A DNA stretch of 64,000 nucleotides, from the NCBI GenBank assembly GCA_015655375.1, contig JAATFD010000044.1:1-64000 (forward strand), given 5' to 3'. The notes beneath the pieces are model-generated. The model worked only from the letters and a program-made list of their open reading frames with translations, was not told the origin of the DNA and did no database searches. Positions 22,286-30,966 of this stretch are shown piece by piece; position 1 is the stretch's first letter; every line of letters starts with the position of its first letter. The position numbers were made by a program, and so were the translations under genes. This DNA is from Actinomycetales bacterium. Its GTDB lineage: Bacteria; Actinomycetota; Actinomycetes; Actinomycetales; Actinomycetaceae.

Positions 22286-23766
22286 GCCCGCTTCCCCCAT
22301 TCCTTGTCCAGACGGCGCACCGCGTCGACGAACACGTCACCACGTTGACCATAGTCGTGGAACTGGTCCCACGAGGCGGTCGCCGGAGCGAGAACCACCG
22401 TGTCTCCTGGGTGGGAGAGTCCGACAGCCTCGTTGACGACGGAGAACATCCAGTCCTCATGTCCGTCGACCTCGACGACGGGCACGTCCGGCGCCTTTCG
22501 CCGGAGGGATCCGCGCAGCGGGGCACGATCCGCCCCGATGAGGACGACTCCGCGCAACAACGGCGCCACCTGGGCGACGAGGTCGTCGAAATCCTGTCCC
22601 TTTGCGTCTCCACCCGCGATCCAGATGACGGTTCCGGGCTCCAACCCGGCCACGGAAGCGGCAGCAGCATGGGCGTTCGTCGCCTTCGAGTCATCGATCC
22701 ACGTCATGTCCGCGACCTCGCCGATGACTGCGCGGCGATGAGCGGCAGGGCGGAAGTCCCGAAGCCCCGCGGCCACATACTCGGGCGCGACCCCATGGGC
22801 GCGTGCCAACGCGGCGGCCGCCAACGCGTCGGACACGACGGCGGGCGACGGCTGGGCTCTGGCGACGTGGACGAGGTCGTCGAGCGTCGCCAGATGTAGG
22901 GCCTCGTGGTGGCGCGTCCGCAGAAAGGCACGGTCGACGAGGGAGCCCTCGACGAGGCCGACCTGGGAGATCGCCGGGATGCCGAGCGTGATCCCGATCG
23001 CGCGGGCGCCCTCGACGACATCCGCTTCCTCGACCATGTGCTCGATCTCGACGTCGGCCGCCGGGTAGATACAGGCGACACGGGTCAGGTGGTAGATCCT
23101 CGCCTTGGCCGCCGCATAGGCCTGGACCGAGCCATGCCAGTCGAGGTGGTCGGCATCGACGTTGAGGCAGATCGAGGCCTCGGGCGACACGGTGTACGTC
23201 GTCTCTAGCTGGAAGCTCGACAGCTCGACGGCGAACGCGGTCGCATCGGAGTCGATGGCGCGCGTGATCGGCCTGCCGATGTTGCCGACCTCGAGGGCCT
23301 TCTCACCCGCCGCACGCAGGATCGATCCAAGCATCCCGACAGTCGTGGTCTTCCCGTTGGTCCCGGTGACCGTCAGCCAAGGTCGGCCCGCGTGTGGACC
23401 GGATTCCTGGAGGCGCCAGGCCAGCTCGACCTCGCCCCACAGGGGAATGCCTGCCTCTTTGGTGCGCCGCCACACGGGCGTATGAGGAGCGACTCCCGGA
23501 GAAACGACAACCAGGCGTGGATGGATCGCGAGGACCACGTCCGCCAACGCCGCCTCCTCGGCTACCACGTGCACATCGACGTCCTTGAGACCGTCGTCCG
23601 AGGCCGATTCCGGTGCGCGCTGGTCAAAACCGACGACCCGATGTCCACGCTGGACGAGGGCGAGCGCAGCCGCGCGCCCGGAGGTCCCCCATCCGATGAC
23701 GGCGATGGGAGCACCTGGGTCTCCCGGCAGACCGCTCTCAGCAGTCAGGTCCGTGTCATCAGCCAA
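22282..23766 (-). CDS. murD: UDP-N-acetylmuramoylalanine--D-glutamate ligase
   Basis: Mur ligase of 494 residues that adds D-glutamate. It has AVIGWGTSGRAAALALVQRGHRV at the N-terminus, the ATP loop VTGTNGKTTTVGMLGSIL near residue 136, and NVDADHLDWHGSVQAYAAAK in the central domain. DDSKATNAHAAAASVAGL and the C-terminal LAPATASWDQFHDYGQRGDVF complete the family signature. The start is a TTG at 23766, overlapping the mraY stop by eight bases. The nearby ATG is out of frame, so TTG is the only supported choice. Confidence 0.94.
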   Translation of the reverse strand: MADDTDLTAESGLPGDPGAPIAVIGWGTSGRAAALALVQRGHRVVGFDQRAPESASDDGLKDVDVHVVAEEAALADVVLAIHPRLVVVSPGVAPHTPVWRRTKEAGIPLWGEVELAWRLQESGPHAGRPWLTVTGTNGKTTTVGMLGSILRAAGEKALEVGNIGRPITRAIDSDATAFAVELSSFQLETTYTVSPEASICLNVDADHLDWHGSVQAYAAAKARIYHLTRVACIYPAADVEIEHMVEEADVVEGARAIGITLGIPAISQVGLVEGSLVDRAFLRTRHHEALHLATLDDLVHVARAQPSPAVVSDALAAAALARAHGVAPEYVAAGLRDFRPAAHRRAVIGEVADMTWIDDSKATNAHAAAASVAGLEPGTVIWIAGGDAKGQDFDDLVAQVAPLLRGVVLIGADRAPLRGSLRRKAPDVPVVEVDGHEDWMFSVVNEAVGLSHPGDTVVLAPATASWDQFHDYGQRGDVFVDAVRRLDKEWGKRA

Positions 23767-24850
23767 GTTTGGTCACCCATTCCGCGTAGAACAATCCGAC
23801 GCCGACGACGGCGAAGAGGGCCGCGATCAGCCAGAACCGGACGACGATCGTGATCTCCTTCCACCCCTTGAGCTCGAAGTGGTGGTGGAGGGGGGCCATG
23901 CGGAACACCCGTTTGTGCGTCGCCTTGAAGACGCCGATCTGGATGACGTCGGACATCGTGATGACGACGAAGAGGCCGCCGATGATGACCGCGATGAACT
24001 CGGTGTTCGTCAGGACCGACAGTCCGGCGAACGCTCCACCCAACGCCAGCGAGCCAGTGTCACCCATGAAGATCTGGGCCGGCGAGGCGTTCCACCACAG
24101 GAAGCCGACCAGCGCCCCGACCAATCCCGCGCAGAAGACGGCGAGCCCCAATGGGTCGCGAGTCGAATAGCAGCCCTCCAGGTTGAGCGTTGATCCCCAG
24201 CAGGACTGAGTGTTCTGGAAGACGGCGATCATCGCGTAGGCGATGAAGACGAAGATCGAGCAGCCGGTGGCCAGTCCGTCGAGTCCGTCGGTCAAGTTGA
24301 CGGCATTCGACCAGGCGGCGACCAGGAAGTTCACCCAGATGATGAACAGGATGACGCCGACGACGCCGACCCCGCCGATTGCCAGGTTGATGCCCGTCGG
24401 TCGAGTGATCGAGATGAACGTCGATCCCGGTGTCGTTCCATGCTCGTTGGAACGGGTCAGAGCCAGCGCCGCGAACAGCGACCCGAGCAGGACCTGAAGA
24501 AGGAACTTCGCACCTGCGTGCAGGCCCAAGGAGCGCTGTTTGTGGATCTTGATGCCATCGTCGAGCAGGCCGATGAGCCCGAGCCCCAGGAACAGCCCGA
24601 CCAACAGGATCGAGGACCAATCCGGCCACCCTCCATTGACGAAGCACCCGACGAACCACGCGACGATCGTCGCCAGGATGAAGACGACGCCACCCATCGT
24701 GGGAGTTCCACGTTTCGTCAAATGCTGGGTCGGGCCGTCCTGGCGGATGAACTGCCCGAAGTGATGGGCGACCAGGTAGCGAATCAACAGCGGCGTCGCG
24801 GCCCAACACAGGATCAGCCCGGTGGCGAACGAGACGATGACGCCGATCAC
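23759..24850 (-). CDS. mraY: Phospho-N-acetylmuramoyl-pentapeptide transferase
   Basis: Polytopic transferase of about 363 residues that makes lipid I from UDP-MurNAc-pentapeptide and undecaprenyl phosphate. It has TKRGTPTMGGVVFI with the substrate-binding Lys/Arg, LGLIGLLDDGIKI (the acidic metal motif), NAVNLTDGLDGLATG, and FMGDTGSLALGGAFAGL. The C-terminal MAPLHHHFELKGWKEITIVVRFW is the HHH motif. The GTG at 24850 overlaps the murF stop as GTGA, whereas the ORF-track start lies inside murF. Confidence 0.96.
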   Translation of the reverse strand: MIGVIVSFATGLILCWAATPLLIRYLVAHHFGQFIRQDGPTQHLTKRGTPTMGGVVFILATIVAWFVGCFVNGGWPDWSSILLVGLFLGLGLIGLLDDGIKIHKQRSLGLHAGAKFLLQVLLGSLFAALALTRSNEHGTTPGSTFISITRPTGINLAIGGVGVVGVILFIIWVNFLVAAWSNAVNLTDGLDGLATGCSIFVFIAYAMIAVFQNTQSCWGSTLNLEGCYSTRDPLGLAVFCAGLVGALVGFLWWNASPAQIFMGDTGSLALGGAFAGLSVLTNTEFIAVIIGGLFVVITMSDVIQIGVFKATHKRVFRMAPLHHHFELKGWKEITIVVRFWLIAALFAVVGVGLFYAEWVTKLG

Positions 24851-26247
24851 CGCTCGCCTCCGTCCCGAATGAGGGCGTCTGCGAGACGCCACACACCCGA
24901 GTCATTCGACCCCTTGACGAGGACGACGTCCCCGTCGGCGAGCTCCGTCGCGAGGAGCGAGCGGGCCTCCTCGGGGGTGTTGACGTGGCGGGAGGCCACC
25001 GTGCTCCCGGCACCGTCGAGGTATCCCTCAGCACCCGTGCCGACTCCGATGAGGAGGCCCACACCGGTGCCGGCGGCACGGTCGCCCACCTCTCGATGGA
25101 GCTGCTCCGAGTCATCACCGAGTTCGAGCATCTTCCCGAGGACGGCGACCGTGTGGCCGTCTCTCCCCAGGGACTCGAGGGCAGCGAGTCCGGCCCTCAT
25201 GGAGTCGGGGTTCGCATTGTAGGAATCGTCGATGAGCGTGACGTGGCGTCCGTCGAGGTCGAGGGCGGCCACGGCCATGCGATGCGGCGACAGGGCGTCG
25301 GCGAGCGAAAGGCCAGCGGCGATCTCGACCGCCGACAGACCCAGGACGTCAGCGGCTGCCGCGGCAGCCAGCGCATTGTGGACGTGGTGGGCGCCGACGA
25401 CGTGCAGGGTGACCGGGGCGCTGCCCGTCGGAGTCTCCAGGACGAATGACGCACGATCGAGGTCGTCGACGGCGATGTCGTGGGCGCGGACCTCCGCGTG
25501 GGGATCATCGCTGGTCGAGAAGAAGACAATGGGCCCCTCGGCGATCCCCGCCATCGCCGCGACGCGCGGATCGTCGGCATTGAGCACAGCCGTCCCACCG
25601 GGACGCAGGCCCCGGACGAGTTCGGCCTTCGCGGTGGCAACCGCCTCCTGGGAACCGAACCCACCGAGGTGGGCCCGTCCGACCATCAGCTCGACGGCGA
25701 TGTCCGGGGGCGCGATCCGTGTCAGGAGCGTCAGGTGGCCCGGACCGGAGGCTCCCATCTCGAGGATCAGGTGACGGGTGTCTGTGTCGGCGCGCAGCAC
25801 GGTCAGGGGGACCCCGACCTCGTTGTTGAACGAACGGAGCGGCCACACGGTCGGGGCGTGGGTGGACAGCACCTGGGCGAGGAGGTCCTTCGTCGTGGTC
25901 TTGCCAGCCGATCCGGTGATGGCCGTGACGTCGAGGAGACCACGGGCCCGCAGATCCTCCAGGTGGGCGTGGGCGAGGTCACCAAGGGCGACGGTTGTGT
26001 CGTCAACGACGACGTGGGTCAGACCGGCGTCGGCGACCTCGTGATCGACGAGGGCGCACACAGCCCCGGCGGAGCGGGCAGCGGCAATGAAGTCGTGGCC
26101 ATCGGCCTGCTCCCCTCGTCGGGCGACGTAGAGGGCGCCGGGTACGGACTCCCGGGAATCCGTGACGGTGGGACCCGTGACCAGGACATCCGGTCCGTTC
26201 ACCCGCCCTCCGACCGCCTCTGCGATCCACGACGTCTGCCTGTCCAT
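24847..26247 (-). CDS. murF: UDP-MurNAc-tripeptide--D-Ala-D-Ala ligase
   Basis: Mur ligase of about 466 residues that adds D-Ala-D-Ala to the stem peptide. Motifs are DSRESVPGALYVARRGEQADGHDFI in the N-terminal domain, ITGSAGKTTTKDLLAQVL near residue 117, LEMGASGPGHL, and DDSYNANPDSMRAGL in the C-terminal domain. The ATG at 26247 has AGGGAG five bases upstream and begins MDRQTSWIAEAVGG, as in other MurF proteins. The ORF-track GTG at 26298 overlaps the ftsI stop as GTGA and is the alternative. murE, normally directly upstream, is absent. Confidence 0.94.
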   Translation of the reverse strand: MDRQTSWIAEAVGGRVNGPDVLVTGPTVTDSRESVPGALYVARRGEQADGHDFIAAARSAGAVCALVDHEVADAGLTHVVVDDTTVALGDLAHAHLEDLRARGLLDVTAITGSAGKTTTKDLLAQVLSTHAPTVWPLRSFNNEVGVPLTVLRADTDTRHLILEMGASGPGHLTLLTRIAPPDIAVELMVGRAHLGGFGSQEAVATAKAELVRGLRPGGTAVLNADDPRVAAMAGIAEGPIVFFSTSDDPHAEVRAHDIAVDDLDRASFVLETPTGSAPVTLHVVGAHHVHNALAAAAAADVLGLSAVEIAAGLSLADALSPHRMAVAALDLDGRHVTLIDDSYNANPDSMRAGLAALESLGRDGHTVAVLGKMLELGDDSEQLHREVGDRAAGTGVGLLIGVGTGAEGYLDGAGSTVASRHVNTPEEARSLLATELADGDVVLVKGSNDSGVWRLADALIRDGGER

Positions 26248-26294
26248 CGTTCTCCCTTCGGGCGCCCCGTTGGCGTCCAGACTCTGCCGCACCG

Positions 26295-28106
26295 TCACTG
26301 CTCGGGCTTGATCGGAAAGAGATCCACGGTCCCCGAAGACGCCGGAATGGCCAGATTGCGCACGGCTTGGGTCGCGACCTCGCTGAAGAGGGGCGCCGCC
26401 GAATCCGACGACAGCACTCCGACCTTGGGATTGTAGAGCACCACGGAGATGGCCAACTGTGGCGAATCCGCCGGGAGGACGCCCGCCACCGTCGAGACCA
26501 CCGCGTCCTTTCCATCCACCGTGATGTCGGCTGTGCCCGTCTTGACGGCGAGCTGGTACCCGGTGACCGCCGCGGCCTGCCCTGTGCCCGCGGTCGAGTC
26601 GACCGTCGACTCCATCATCGTGATGAGGTCCTGTGCTGTGGTCGAGGACATCGCCTGGACCGGCTCGCTCGCCTCCGGCTGGTGGACGGTCCCGTCGGCA
26701 TCGGTCCAGGACGTGACTAGGCGCGGAGCGATCCGCACTCCTCCGTTGCCGATCGTCGACATCACAGTCGCCTCCTGGAGGGCCGTCATCAGGTAGGACT
26801 GGCCGAACATCGTGACGTATTTGTCACGGTTCACCAACTCGGACGGGGACTTGATCATGCCCGCCGACTCACCGGCGAGCTCGATGCCGGTCGTCTGGCC
26901 GAGCCCGAGCCTCTGCTGCATCTCGTAAATGGATTCCTGACCGCTCTTCTGACCGATGAGGATCGTCCCGACATTGGAGGACTCGGCGAGAATCCCCGTG
27001 GCCGTCAGGTCCTCGGTCTCGTGCGATTCGTGGTCGTGGATCGGAGTATCACCCGAGTCCGAAAAACTGATCTCGTACGGAACGGAGAACACGGACGTCG
27101 GTGTGATCGTCCCGTTCTCGAGAGCCGCCGCCATCGTCACGACCTTCCCGACGGAGCCGGGCTCAAAGGCGTACTGGACCGCACGGGCGGTCTGGGGTGC
27201 GGATCCACTGGGAGACGTCGACCCCGAATCGGCCATCACCAGGACGTCCCCGGTCGTCACTGACCGGATGACGACCGCTCCCCAGTCGGCATCGTGCTTC
27301 TCGACGCGCGCGTCGAGGATCTGCTGGACCGCGTACTGGAGATCGGCATGGATCGACGTCGTGATCGTCGCGCCGTCCTGAGGCTCTTCGATGGTCTGCT
27401 TGCCACCGGGCATGATCGCCCCGTTCGGCGCGATCTCGTAGGCCTCCTTGCCGGCCGTGCCCTTGAGGAGGCTCTCCTCGGCGGCCTCGAGCCCGGACGA
27501 GCCCACGCCGGAGGAGTCGACCGTCCCGATCACGGTCGCTGCGGTGCTGTCGTTCGGGTAGACGCGCTGCTCGGAGGACTCCCATTCGATGCCATAGATG
27601 TCGAGGGCGCGGATCGCGCGGTAGGTCTCCGCGCTGACGTCCTTCTTGAGGTAGACGTAGGTCTGGTCGCCGACCATCATCCCACCCAGGACGACGGGGT
27701 CCATGTCGAGCAGCGAGGCGAGTTGGCGAGCGGCCTCTGACGGACCGCATCCGACCAGGGTCTCCCCCGATTTCGTCCGGTCGACCGAGGACGCACAGGC
27801 CGTGAGATCGGGGGTGTCCGTGTTCCCGGACTGCGACAGGTCCTCGTAGTGGGCGTAGCTCAGGATGTTGATCTGATTGACGGCGATGTGGTAGGTCTGC
27901 ACCGAATCGGCGAGCACCACACCCGTGGCGTCCTCGATTGCCCCCCGGTTCGCCGCGACAGAGCTCTCCGAGGTGCGCACGGCCTGCCCTTCGGCAGCCA
28001 GCGCCGGACCTTCGATGATCTGGACCTGGAAGAGACGCGCGGCGCACACCAGAAGGAAGATGGTGAACAGCACGATGATCCAGCGTGCTCGACGTGCCGA
28101 GGTCAT
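26295..28106 (-). CDS. ftsI: Septal transpeptidase FtsI (class B PBP)
   Basis: Monofunctional D,D-transpeptidase of 603 residues that cross-links septal peptidoglycan with FtsW. There is an N-terminal membrane anchor (WIIVLFTIFLLVCAARLFQVQII) and a PBP dimer domain. The transpeptidase motifs are SxxK in PGSVGKV (about 319), SxN in AESSNVGTIL (about 377) and KTG in AVKTGTAD (about 520). GAAGGGGG precedes the ATG. Its stop overlaps a possible murF GTG start, leaving no room for murE. Confidence 0.95.
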   Translation of the reverse strand: MTSARRARWIIVLFTIFLLVCAARLFQVQIIEGPALAAEGQAVRTSESSVAANRGAIEDATGVVLADSVQTYHIAVNQINILSYAHYEDLSQSGNTDTPDLTACASSVDRTKSGETLVGCGPSEAARQLASLLDMDPVVLGGMMVGDQTYVYLKKDVSAETYRAIRALDIYGIEWESSEQRVYPNDSTAATVIGTVDSSGVGSSGLEAAEESLLKGTAGKEAYEIAPNGAIMPGGKQTIEEPQDGATITTSIHADLQYAVQQILDARVEKHDADWGAVVIRSVTTGDVLVMADSGSTSPSGSAPQTARAVQYAFEPGSVGKVVTMAAALENGTITPTSVFSVPYEISFSDSGDTPIHDHESHETEDLTATGILAESSNVGTILIGQKSGQESIYEMQQRLGLGQTTGIELAGESAGMIKSPSELVNRDKYVTMFGQSYLMTALQEATVMSTIGNGGVRIAPRLVTSWTDADGTVHQPEASEPVQAMSSTTAQDLITMMESTVDSTAGTGQAAAVTGYQLAVKTGTADITVDGKDAVVSTVAGVLPADSPQLAISVVLYNPKVGVLSSDSAAPLFSEVATQAVRNLAIPASSGTVDLFPIKPEQ

Positions 28107-28122
28107 GACGGACCCCCTTCAC

Positions 28123-28518
28123 TCATTGCGCGGCCTGACCACCATCGACAGTACCGGTCGACAGGGTCACCAGGCCCGTCTGACCCGCCTTGACCATGCC
28201 TTGTGCCTGGGCAGCCTTCTCGAGCGCATTCGGGGAGCTGACCTTCTGCAGCTCTGTCTGCAGTGTCCACGAATGAGCGTCCAGCTCATTGAGCTGCAAC
28301 TGCTTGTCCCTGATCGCAAAGGAGGTCTCGGCCATCTGAGTGTTGATGACCATCGGGATGATGATCGCTGCGATCAGGACGATGAGTGCGATGATGGTCA
28401 GAGGAACAACTGACCTGCGCACATTCACACCCTCAACGACCCGGAGGTCGGGACGCGCAGCCTCTCGCAGACGCTCGGGACGCGGTGTCGGACGGGTCCT
28501 CGCAGTGGCTGTGCTCAT
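28123..28518 (-). CDS. ftsL: FtsL-like septum protein
   Basis: A bitopic protein of 131 residues. It has a basic cytoplasmic tail, one transmembrane helix (VVPLTIIALIVLIAAIIIPMVINTQM), then a short predicted coiled coil (FAIRDKQLQLNELDAHSWTLQTELQKVSSP). FtsL proteins diverge strongly in sequence. The assignment rests on topology, size and position between rsmH and ftsI. It would form the FtsQLB-type complex that activates FtsWI. The ATG overlaps the rsmH stop by four bases. Confidence 0.8.
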   Translation of the reverse strand: MSTATARTRPTPRPERLREAARPDLRVVEGVNVRRSVVPLTIIALIVLIAAIIIPMVINTQMAETSFAIRDKQLQLNELDAHSWTLQTELQKVSSPNALEKAAQAQGMVKAGQTGLVTLSTGTVDGGQAAQ

Positions 28519-29564
28519 GCGCGTGTCCTCCAGGGTGAGACAATCTCCACCGCGCGCAGACGCACGGAGGCGGAACGGGGGTTATGAGTCAGTTCGGTCG
28601 CATCGGCACGCAAGGCGCCATGGGTGAGGAGTCGCAACGGGGGCTCCATGCCCTCGGGCACGACCGGCAGACGATCCGGAACATGGGTCTCACTGCCCTG
28701 CCGGAAGGTCGCCTTGACGATGCGGTCCTCCAGCGACTGGTAGGCCTCGACCACCACGCGTCCACCGACGCGCGTGTGGGCCAGCGCTCGGGGAAGAGCG
28801 TCCTCCAGGAGGTGCAACTCGTCATTGACTGCCACGCGCAACGCCTGAAAAGTCCGCTTAGAGGGATTGCCCCCCGTACGCCGAGCCGGCGCAGGAATCG
28901 CTCGGCGCACGAGGTCTGCCAGCTGCGAGGTCCGGGTCACGGGCTGGTCGACCCGTTCCTCGACGATCATCCGGGCGATGCGGGACGCGAAGCGCTCCTC
29001 GCCGTAAGTCCGAAGAACACGGGTCAGCTCCCTCGCATCGGCGCTCGCGAGGAGCTCAGCGGCGGAGACCCCCCGGCTCGGATCCATCCGCATGTCAAGC
29101 GGCGCGTCCTGGGAATAGGAGAACCCACGTTCGGGATCGTCGAGCTGCAGACTGGAGACTCCCAGGTCCATCAGCACCGCATCGATCAACCCGTCACGGC
29201 CATGTGCGGTGGCGACCTCGTCAATGTGGTCGTAGGTCGTCTCGACGGCGATGAAACGATCCCCGAAGGGAGCCAGGCGCGTCGACGCGAGGGCGAGGGC
29301 GCGGGGATCACGATCGATGCCCACGACCCGGATTGCCGGGAAGCGCCGCAGTGCGGCCTCCGTGTGCCCCCCCATTCCCAGCGTCGCGTCCACCAGAACA
29401 GCATCCGGCCCGTTCAGTGCCGGAGCGAGAAGATCGAGGCAGGTCTGAAGGAGCACCGGCACGTGAAGATCTTCGGCACGAAGCTCGGACGTCCGGACCG
29501 TCGCACGTGCATCCGGGCGAGCGTCCTCGATCAACGGATCGAGAGAATCGGCGTCGGGTGCCAC
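28515..29564 (-). CDS. rsmH: 16S rRNA m4C1402 N4-methyltransferase
   Basis: SAM-dependent methyltransferase (MraW) of about 349 residues acting on the ribosomal P site. It shows HVPVLLQTCLDLL, the SAM loop VDATLGMGGHTEAALRRF, GIDRDPRALALA, and the substrate region DAVLMDLGVSSLQLDDPERGFSYSQDAPLDMRM. The C-terminus NPRSASVRLRAVE is typical. The ORF track runs far upstream into mraZ. An AGGAGG eight bases before a GTG at 29564 marks the likely start. Confidence 0.95.
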   Translation of the reverse strand: MAPDADSLDPLIEDARPDARATVRTSELRAEDLHVPVLLQTCLDLLAPALNGPDAVLVDATLGMGGHTEAALRRFPAIRVVGIDRDPRALALASTRLAPFGDRFIAVETTYDHIDEVATAHGRDGLIDAVLMDLGVSSLQLDDPERGFSYSQDAPLDMRMDPSRGVSAAELLASADARELTRVLRTYGEERFASRIARMIVEERVDQPVTRTSQLADLVRRAIPAPARRTGGNPSKRTFQALRVAVNDELHLLEDALPRALAHTRVGGRVVVEAYQSLEDRIVKATFRQGSETHVPDRLPVVPEGMEPPLRLLTHGALRADATELTHNPRSASVRLRAVEIVSPWRTRA

Positions 29565-29686
29565 GACATTCACCTCCTGCGGGTCTTCGATGCCCGGGAT
29601 GGTTCCTCGTAGGTCGGGGTCCCCCACCGTGATCTGCCATCGGGGAAGTGACGTCAGAGCATCGGGCGGAGACCTCGGCCTGCGGG

Positions 29687-30118
29687 TCAGAACATTCCGG
29701 GAATGATTTCTTCTGCGGTGTTTGAGAACACGTCCTCCTGGACGGCGAGGTAGTCGCGCCAAGAATCGGAATTCCAGATCTCCGCACGCGAACCTGCGCC
29801 GATGACGGCGAGCTCACGCGCGAGGCCTGCGTACGTGCGGAGATCGGCAGGGATGACGATGCGTCCTTGTTTGTCCGGAACCTCCTTGTAGGCACCCGAG
29901 AGCATCACGCGGATCCAGTCACGGGCCTGTTTGGAGGACAGGGGCGCGCGACGGAGTTCCTGGGTCATGGACTCGAACTCATTGGCCGGAAACGCATAAA
30001 CGCAGCGCTCCTGACCACGAGTGAGGACGATTCCGCCCTCCATGTCGTCACGGAATCGGGCAGGCAGAATCACACGTCCCTTCTCGTCGAGTCTGGGCTC
30101 GTAGGTCCCGAGGAACAT
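29687..30118 (-). CDS. mraZ: Transcriptional regulator MraZ
   Basis: A 143-residue DNA-binding protein with two SpoVT/AbrB-like domains: [25 protein letters not shown] and [29 protein letters not shown], each ending in the swapped-hairpin pattern. MraZ binds direct repeats ahead of its own gene and controls the dcw operon. Three such repeats are visible upstream. It is the first gene of the cluster. Confidence 0.96.
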   Translation of the reverse strand: MFLGTYEPRLDEKGRVILPARFRDDMEGGIVLTRGQERCVYAFPANEFESMTQELRRAPLSSKQARDWIRVMLSGAYKEVPDKQGRIVIPADLRTYAGLARELAVIGAGSRAEIWNSDSWRDYLAVQEDVFSNTAEEIIPGMF

Positions 30119-30149
30119 GTGTCACCGCCTTCCCCTCCGTGGCACGTGC

Positions 30150-30174
30150 TCCCACTCTAACCCACTTTCCACCA
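30150..30174 (-). promoter_or_regulatory. MraZ boxes (three 10-bp-spaced repeats)
   Basis: On the minus strand TGGTGGAAAG, TGGGTTAGAG and TGGGAGC follow each other with an exact 10-bp period, about 32-56 bases before the mraZ ATG. TGGG direct repeats with one-turn spacing are the known MraZ operator, so autoregulation of the division cluster is expected. Confidence 0.65.
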
Positions 30175-30434
30175 CAAATCGGGTCCGCCACTGGCGGTGT
30201 CGTCGAACGAACGCCACAAAGACGTTGGAATTCCGCGCAATTGTTTGGGTGGAGGAAGATGGAGGGAAACGTGTCAGCGATGACGATTCAACCCGAAGTT
30301 CTCTCCACGCATCGGACTGCCACCTCTTCCATGGGAGGAATCCAAGGGATCGTCACTCCGATGTGGAGAGAGGTTGGCAACCGGGTGGTGGGAAGTGGGG
30401 AGGGTGGTGAGGAGCCGACTCAGGGCATGACGAA

Positions 30435-30475
30435 GGGGCGCATCCATCGACGGTCAGTGCCGATGGATGCGCCCC
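30435..30475 (-). terminator. Strong hairpin after the DUF3040 gene
   Basis: A perfect 15-bp inverted repeat, GGGGCGCATCCATCG against CGATGGATGCGCCCC, with an 11-base loop. It lies 29 bases past the DUF3040 stop. There is no long T-run on either strand, so it is either a U-poor terminator of the kind common in high-GC genomes or an mRNA 3-prime end stabiliser. Confidence 0.65.
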
Positions 30476-30503
30476 TATTCAGTGGAGAGGAGGAAAGGAG
30501 CGA

Positions 30504-30926
30504 TCAGGAATCGTCGCGGGTGTCCCAGCGGCGTTCCTGGTCTTGGATGAACCGGGACCACCCGCCCCGAGGACCGGACGGACGAGAGGCTCCAGTTCGT
30601 CGCGAACGTCGGTTGCGGGATGACGACCCGGTCGTGCTCAACGCCAGGAAGATCCCCCCGACCATCATCGCGAAACCGAGGACCCCCAGAAGAATCGACC
30701 ACACGGGCTGACCGACGGCCACACCGCCGAGAACCACCCCGAGTCCGACGACCGCGAGGACCGAGCCGATCGCGATTCGACGGGGCGAGACACGTCCCCG
30801 GCCCGCCGGAGGCACAGATGCGAGATCCGGCCCCTCGGACATCGTCGAAGCGAGACCGGGATCTGCCTTCTGCAGCTCGGCCTCCATCTGTTCGAGTACC
30901 TGCTTCTCATAGTCAGACAGCGCCAC
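30504..30926 (-). CDS. DUF3040 membrane protein
   Basis: A 140-residue protein of the actinobacterial DUF3040 family. The N-terminus VALSDYEKQVLEQMEAELQKADPGLAS is the family hallmark (short cytoplasmic helix). Two closely spaced hydrophobic segments follow (IAIGSVLAVVGLGVVLGGVAVG and WSILLGVLGFAMMVGGIFLAL), then a basic, disordered tail. Function is unknown. The GTG at 30926 has AAGGAGG upstream; the ORF-track start is inside dinB. It is 40 bases from the dinB stop, so the two are probably co-transcribed. Confidence 0.88.
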   Translation of the reverse strand: MALSDYEKQVLEQMEAELQKADPGLASTMSEGPDLASVPPAGRGRVSPRRIAIGSVLAVVGLGVVLGGVAVGQPVWSILLGVLGFAMMVGGIFLALSTTGSSSRNRRSRRTGASRPSGPRGGWSRFIQDQERRWDTRDDS

Positions 30927-30966
30927 GACACACCTCCTTCGCCGACATCGGACTGTGAGGACAAGT

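Larger units (their letters stand above)
30119..30503 (-). other. 385-bp intergenic region, mraZ upstream / DUF3040 downstream
   Basis: No protein-coding gene is supported; the plus-strand ORF across it overlaps two minus-strand features and shows no family pattern. It contains the MraZ boxes near the mraZ end and a 15-bp hairpin at the DUF3040 end. The mraZ promoter must lie here, but I could not find a convincing -35/-10 pair. Confidence 0.6.

Noticed and set aside
30139-30711. 190-codon plus-strand ORF in the mraZ upstream region
   Set aside because: It crosses the MraZ boxes, the hairpin and the DUF3040 gene and has no family signal.
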